DNA from: Pegea sp. RAD2-039
Lineage: Eukaryota; Chordata; Thaliacea; Salpida; Salpidae
Direction: 5' to 3'
DNA length: 64,000 bases
Assembly: GCA_034620365.1 (NCBI GenBank)
Contig: JAQGEQ010000186.1
Coordinates: 62,001 to 126,000, forward strand
A model generated the notes under the pieces. That model did not search any database and was not told the origin of the DNA. It saw only the letters and a list, made by a program, of their open reading frames with translations. Shown in pieces: positions 59,061 through 64,000 of the stretch. Numbering within the stretch: position 1 is the stretch's first letter; each line of letters starts with the position of its first letter. The position numbers were made by a program, and so were the translations under genes.

Positions 59061-59554
59061 TATCTTCTGTGAGATCTCGGCTTTATCTTCTCATCTGACG
59101 TAACATGACACAATTATTTATTTACTTTTATTCAACGCGTGGCTGTGAGTTACAAAAGATTCAATCGATTTTGATGTTTTCATTCAATCTGAAAGAGGGT
59201 CTTAAATCTCAAAAAAATGGTGTTGATATTAAAAGATTTTGTTATTGAGCTTACAGAGAAGGTCTTTGTATGAGGATACCACATATAAGAAACATATTTT
59301 AAAAAATTCAAACCTAGTAATGTCTTTTTTTGGGGGATTTTATACAGAAGAGTTGAACTCTAATATGGGAAGGGTGTATATGATAAAAAGCTTTAATAAC
59401 AGACAAATATTTCTATTCTTATAAGTTTTGAGAATTTGGTATGAAGTTAACCAACTAATTCAGAACAAATAATTTGTGTGGTGAGTTTATAAGTTTTGAA
59501 AGATGAAAACTACCAGATTTTTAATGACTTGAGGTTAGGGATTTTGATTTTTGT
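59061..59554. other. Between LINE relics; no gene
   Basis: A motif ATTCAACGCGTGGCTGTGAG at about 59130-59150 resembles TTTAACGCATGGCTGACAG in the FUT8 arms (38480 and 56215), so part of this is repeat-derived. Nothing else was seen. Confidence 0.4.
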
Positions 59555-59990
59555 CTAAACTAAGTTGAGGTTCCACTTATTGACAGATGAAAGCTTTTGT
59601 TGGTAGCGAGCTTGAGTTGTCTCAATTGAAGGACCAAGGAGTTTGGCATCGTCGACAAAAATCATGAAGTTTCCAGAACCATTTATTGATGTAGAACTGT
59701 CTCTAATGTCATTGATATAAATAAAAGATGAAGGTGTCCTGGGATACCCCTGAAAACCTCGAGTAAGTGTGATTAATGATGACTTGTTGTTTATCTTTAA
59801 GAAATTTTGATTCAAAAAAGTAGAGTCAATGTCAAAGTGTTTGAGAGTTTTTACTAATTTGAAACTGAGTCAAAAGATTTGCGGATGTCTCTATAAATGA
59901 TGTTGGATGTTGACAACCACTGGTGGAGGCAACAGCTGATCACTAGAAGATCTTTTGGGAAAGGAATCAAGTTGATAATCAAGGAGCAAA
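59555..59990 (-). pseudogene. Second LINE reverse-transcriptase relic
   Basis: The minus strand shows DIRKSFDSVSN (motif A) followed by stops, then TRGFQGYPRTPSSFIYINDI (motif B region, one frame), FMIFVDDAKLLGPSI (motif C with VDD in place of ADD) and KLSSVNKWNLNL. Stops and a degraded motif B mark it as dead. It lies opposite in direction to the relic at 58360. Confidence 0.75.
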
Positions 59991-60105
59991 CTGCTGTTGA
60001 GAAGATGAATCAATGTTTCAAATAAAATTGAGTAAAATAGGAAAGTTTATTAAACGAGAAGGTGGCAAGTGATAAAGAAGAACGAGTGGTAGAAGCATGA
60101 CGTCA

Positions 60106-61416
60106 TCAACACGCGCGACAAATCCAATCGCGATTTTCTTCGATGGCGACAATAGTAGCAGCGCAGTACATATGATACCAACGACGACATCGATCACATT
60201 GGACCCATTCCGCCATTGAACCCGAAGCTTCTTCAGGAATATCAAAGTCGCCACACTTACTACAGAAGCTTTCCTTCGCAGCTACAAACATCGACGTCAT
60301 CAAGTTGTTGCTACGCAACCAGCTCATCGCGACTTACCTCCTGATACTAGCAACCGCTTCGCCATTAACCGCCTTACATTGATGACGTCATCACTACAAC
60401 AGCGTACTTCTTCTGGAGTTGACGGAAAGCTTTCTAGAAGTTGTTCAGCCATTTGAAGCAGGAACACCTCGCTGTCGTCGTCATGGCAATCTTCGTAGTT
60501 ATGTGGCAACGATTTAGCTTGCCATTGAATAGTTGACCATCGTGGTTTCACCATGGTTGCCTTGCGCGGTTTCAGGCACATTCTATCGATTGATGACGTC
60601 ATAGAGGTTTGTTGACGTCACACATGGTTGGAGACACTTACTTGAGATTAGCAGCAAACTCATGAGCGAGTTGAGAACTGAAAGATCTGTCTAAAGGATT
60701 GATGATGTAGATGCTCTGTTGGATCGCGTTGATGTACTAAAAAATCTTCCATCAAATCGATTTCAAAACAAAGTAAATCAATCTTACGATTAGTTGCCAG
60801 TGGTTACCGACTTTATCCAATGAAATCATTCCATCATACACATTGATCTTGACCTGTAAGTGGTTTGTGATGAAGATGTAGTCAAAGACACACAAAGATA
60901 CTCACTCTTTCAATCATTTGACGTTGTAAACTACACATCTTGATAGCTTGAATGAAATCAGTATCCATAAAAAGCAACTTGCGGCAATTATCGTTGCTGA
61001 TGATTGTGGAGTTGATGTAGAACCTCATCAGCTGCATCAATCACATCCAGGATCTGATCTTTAGATGTATCTTCATCACTTCTTACCTCATAACTCAGCC
61101 TGTGTTGAGGCTTCAACATCTTGATCTCTTTGACTCCGAGGTACAAGTAAGCCCGCTTCTTACGTGGCAGTTTCAGCTTGGACAGGACCACTTCATCACA
61201 GTCAGATTTGTCCCATAAGGCGTCCACCTAGGACATTATGGTCAAGAAGATGTTTCAAGTTGGTCCACAACCACTCACCATCTCGTCTTCGTTCATTTGT
61301 TCTCTGGAACTATCTTCAGGGGACATGGGGCGTTGAGGGACATCAGAGAGAGGTTGTTCTGGGTTCAAGGACTGGATTGACGGGGAGTTATGACCACTGG
61401 ATAGGTCATCTTTCAT
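60106..61416 (-). CDS. Ulp1/C48 peptidase-like protein with C-terminal PHD finger, 328 aa
   Basis: Seven minus-strand exons: 61416-61279, 61227-61087, 61031-60906, 60853-60788, 60736-60642, 60582-60338, 60281-60106. All phases agree, to 328 aa plus TGA. The N-terminus is acidic/Ser-rich. The middle resembles the Ulp1 fold: FYINSTIISNDNC, INVYDGMISLDKVGNHWQLI with the catalytic-type His-Trp, SIYIINPLD, and DDDSEVFLLQMAEQLLE, where the usual catalytic Cys-Gly reads Ser-Glu. The end is a C4HC3 PHD finger: FCSKCGDFD, EWVQCDRCRRWYHMYC, WICRAC. PHD fingers read histone tails, so a chromatin or SUMO-related adaptor without protease activity is an inference. Upstream is ARID4 on the same strand. Confidence 0.75.
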
Positions 61417-61885
61417 GTAACAAATTTGATTGGTTATTCAAATTGTCATCGAAAACACGTGTGTGAAAATACTCGATTGTGATTGGTGGCTTGTGATAAA
61501 AGAGGAAATTTAGAATAAAGCCTGATCAGTGGCTGCCATGACAACGAGAGTTGGAGTTTAAACGGCTGATTTATTGATATAAGAGACCTAATGAGTAGGT
61601 TATTGGGCACAATACAAAAATTTACTCGGATATAAAAGTAGTAAGTGATCATCACTTGAACATAACAGAATTTGGAGATCATTTAAAGGACATTCAACTG
61701 ATGATGCATACATCTCACACAGAAATCATCATGACGCAAACAAACATAGAATAGATGAAAAGATGAAACATTCAATCATTCAAAGAAATTGATAAAAAAA
61801 AATGTAGATATAAGCTTGATGGTGAAGATGTTCACATGATAAAATGAAGAGAATGGTAAAGTGAAGGAGGAAGTAGGGGTGATTG
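61417..61885. other. Short spacer between ARID4 and the Ulp1-PHD gene
   Basis: This 470-bp stretch contains the ARID4 3' UTR and the putative promoter of the Ulp1-PHD gene. Near 61534-61550 is GGCTGCCATGACAAC, close to the X-box seen before ENDOG. No exon is supported. Confidence 0.45.
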
Positions 61886-63988
61886 CTAAATGGTCATCTC
61901 AACTAGGTCCCGTTTAGGAGGAGATATGGACCTCTTGTCAGTGGTCGAGGAAGTGATTTGTTCTGCCGAAAAAAAGACAGCTCATCAGAATTGTGGCAGT
62001 GAAATGGGACAAGTGGACAGGCGGTTGGGGCGTAAGAGAGGACGGGAGAAGAAAAGATGAAAGGATGATTAGCGTCATGCATTGATGAAGATGAGAAGGA
62101 AGATACAAACCTCCATCGAGAAGACGTTTTCGTCGCTTCTTCTTCCGATCGAGACGCTGAACTTCGAGACGACATTGTTGCCATACTTTACGTAGCAACC
62201 GGGCCTCTTCTTCTAACGCCGCAATCCTAGTGTCCCTGTCCATGCGGTCCAGGGCTACAAAATCAGTCAGTTAACATGGACAAGTGGGACAGGGGACACT
62301 CACCTTCGTTGTCATAGTGATAAGGTAATTCGGGGACAACTTTTTTCGGGTCTTTTCGCTTCGCGCGTCTTCGGCGCCTCGGGGCAGCGACTTCTTTGCC
62401 CTTATCTTCCCCACTTTCACTCGCCCCGACGTCCTTCTGTAATTTAATGACGTCACAACCGCGATCGCGTCACAATCACTCACCTCTTCAACTTGTTGTT
62501 CATCCTCTTCTACGTCATCACATACTTCCGGTTTAGTGACGTCATCGTCTTTGGGGGATAATGACGTCGATTCAGTACTGGAATCGCTGCAAACGGGAAC
62601 AGTTAGTGGATGCGACGAGAAGGATAAAGACTCACCTGCATTCGGTAGGTATAGGGATCTCTTCTTCATCTATTTTCACTTCCGGTTCCACTTCCGGTTC
62701 TATTTCCGGTTCCACTTCCGGTGACGTCGATGATTCTGGATCCGCTGAAGGGCGCTCTTCGTCTGACAGCTTTTCTTCTTGAACTTGCTCACTTGGTGGC
62801 GCTGTAACCGCTTGTGGGAACGCGATGTCATCGAGAGGTTCCAACTTCACCCAACCCACTTCCGGTATCGCTTCATCGACTTCGACGTCACCTTTGACGT
62901 CATCATCTGCAGCTTCTTCTTCAGCTTTTTCTGCAACTTTCGCTTTGGCATCAGTGGACCGCGAAATCGCGTTCTTCTTTCGACGACCCGGTTTCAACGG
63001 GAACCTCGTCGAGTCTTGCAAATAGGGAGGAGGATTCGAGGACCTTCCGGATGTCCTACGCCCCGATTCCAGCTTCCCACCTCTATCATCAACATCACTT
63101 GACATTTTCTTCTTTGTAACGCGCGGTTTCGCGATTGGACCTATCTCTTCGGAAGCAGCGCGTTCTACAACCGCTTCAACTTCCTTCGTGATCCCGCTAC
63201 TGCATTCGATCACAGAAGAGCTACTCCCGCGTCGCTGTCGACCGCCTTTCTTCACTTGGGGCGTTTCGAGCTTCTTCACTTGAAGAGGCTCTTTTTTCAC
63301 TTGGGGCACTTCCTTCTTAATCTGGGGCACCTCCCCCTTCTTCAATTGGGGATTTTCTTTTTTAATCTGGGACACTTCATTCTTTGGTTCCTCTTTAACA
63401 ACAATCCGGTCTAGTTCCAGCGGTGATGACGCGTTTTTGGGGCGCCGGGCAGGGTTGTTTTGTTTGTCATCTTTAGTGTAACCAACAATACGGTCAGATT
63501 CGACCCACTCATCAAACCGAATGTTCCATCCAGGGTAATGAACGTAGTACTTCATCTCCCCGTTCGCCCCCTCTTCAGCGCGAACTACTTTAGCGCGATA
63601 TGTCTCGGAGGTTTCTACTTTGTAACGAATCAACAAAATATCATTCAATTTATATCGCGTCACTTTCTTTGTTTGATTTGATCTTCGTCGCTTCGCGCTG
63701 CTTTTTGTCGCTTCTTCATCTTGAGGAGGTTCGGTGACTCGTCCACGACGACTCGCTCTTCTTCCAGCTCCACTTAGCTCTTCTTCGCGCGATTTTTTAT
63801 CATCGCGACGAGGTAGACTCCGAAAACTGTTCGAATATTCTTCGAATCGAAGCAGATATTTGATGTAAGCTTGTTTAGCGTGATGGTTTCCTGCAGCGTT
63901 ATGTTTGGGAATTTTTAATCCAGCATACACCTCTCTCCAGCCAACAATCCCACCGATTCCATACCAACCACCTCGCGCTTGCACCAAA
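61886..63988 (-). CDS. ARID4: ARID4-type chromatin protein, C-terminal part (partial, runs off right edge)
   Basis: Five exons in the window: 63988-62636, 62586-62484, 62436-62304, 62254-62111, 61962-61886, phases closing on TAG. The first continues the ARID domain (VQARGGWYGIGGIVGWREV, AYIKYLLRFEEY). A chromo-barrel follows at about 63655-63470 (YKLNDILLIRYKVETSETYR, YYVHYPGWNIRFDEWV). Then comes a Lys-rich part with repeats of the QIKKE/QVKKE type, and an acidic part with EPEVEPEVEPEV. Exon 4 has the ARID4 C-terminal coiled motif (TRIAALEEEARLLRKVW, EVQRLDRKKKRRKR). ARID4A/B are RB- and Sin3-HDAC-associated repressors. ARID4A and B cannot be separated; one ancestral gene is likely. The N-terminal Tudor/PWWP part lies beyond 64000. 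Confidence 0.92.
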
Positions 63989-64000
63989 CTACACACAACG

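Noticed and set aside
62536-63681. Plus-strand open frames opposite ARID4
   Set aside because: The minus-strand ARID and chromo-barrel frame is clear; the plus frames are antisense to Lys/Glu-rich coding DNA.

Overview
This window is nuclear DNA from an animal. It is AT-rich, and its genes are split by many short GT-AG introns, mostly about 45-400 bp. It encodes typical metazoan proteins: ER mannosidase I, FUT8, NDUFB9, ENDOG, a NIPA-like Mg transporter, ARID4, and a four-repeat CNGK-type channel. The CNGK gene, compact introns and non-LTR, SINE-like and pogo-type repeats fit an early-branching or marine invertebrate. The sequence alone does not fix the phylum. No rRNA, tRNA gene, CRISPR array or operon was seen.

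Layout, left to right. 1-1356 (+): 3' part of an unrecognised gene with coding tandem repeats. 3010-6339 (+): MAN1B1. 6751-8012 (+): ENDOG. 9213-9821 (-): NDUFB9. 9822-14779: AT-rich, no convincing gene. 14780-16982 (+): polyamine/spermine oxidase-like flavoenzyme. 17620-18799 (-): CRYZL1-like reductase. 19685-21550 (-): NIPAL Mg transporter. 24989-36371 (-): one very large gene for a pseudotetrameric K-type CNG channel. 38218-57803: a large inverted duplication whose arms each hold a complete FUT8-like gene, transcribed divergently (copy A - at 40664-44222, copy B + at 51195-54258). The spacer of about 7 kb between them holds repeats, a LINE ORF1 relic, a pogo/Tigger-like transposon and an orphan exon. 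58360-59990: two LINE reverse-transcriptase relics. 60106-61416 (-): a small gene joining an Ulp1/C48-like fold to a C-terminal PHD finger. 61886-63988 (-): 3' part of ARID4, continuing off the right edge.

Themes. MAN1B1 and FUT8 are both N-glycan enzymes (ER trimming and Golgi core fucosylation), but they are 35 kb apart and nothing suggests co-regulation. The strongest unexplained signal is the palindrome TGACGTCA: about 39 exact copies by hand count between 17.78 and 20.70 kb, in exons, introns and spacers alike, plus minisatellites built on it. Other strong points are the FUT8 palindrome with a sharp break in similarity at exon 1/intron 1, the GLGD selectivity filter in channel repeat II, and a transposon inserted at a stop codon. 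Exon coordinates were built by hand from splice sites, reading-frame continuity and remembered family sequences. No database search was run.
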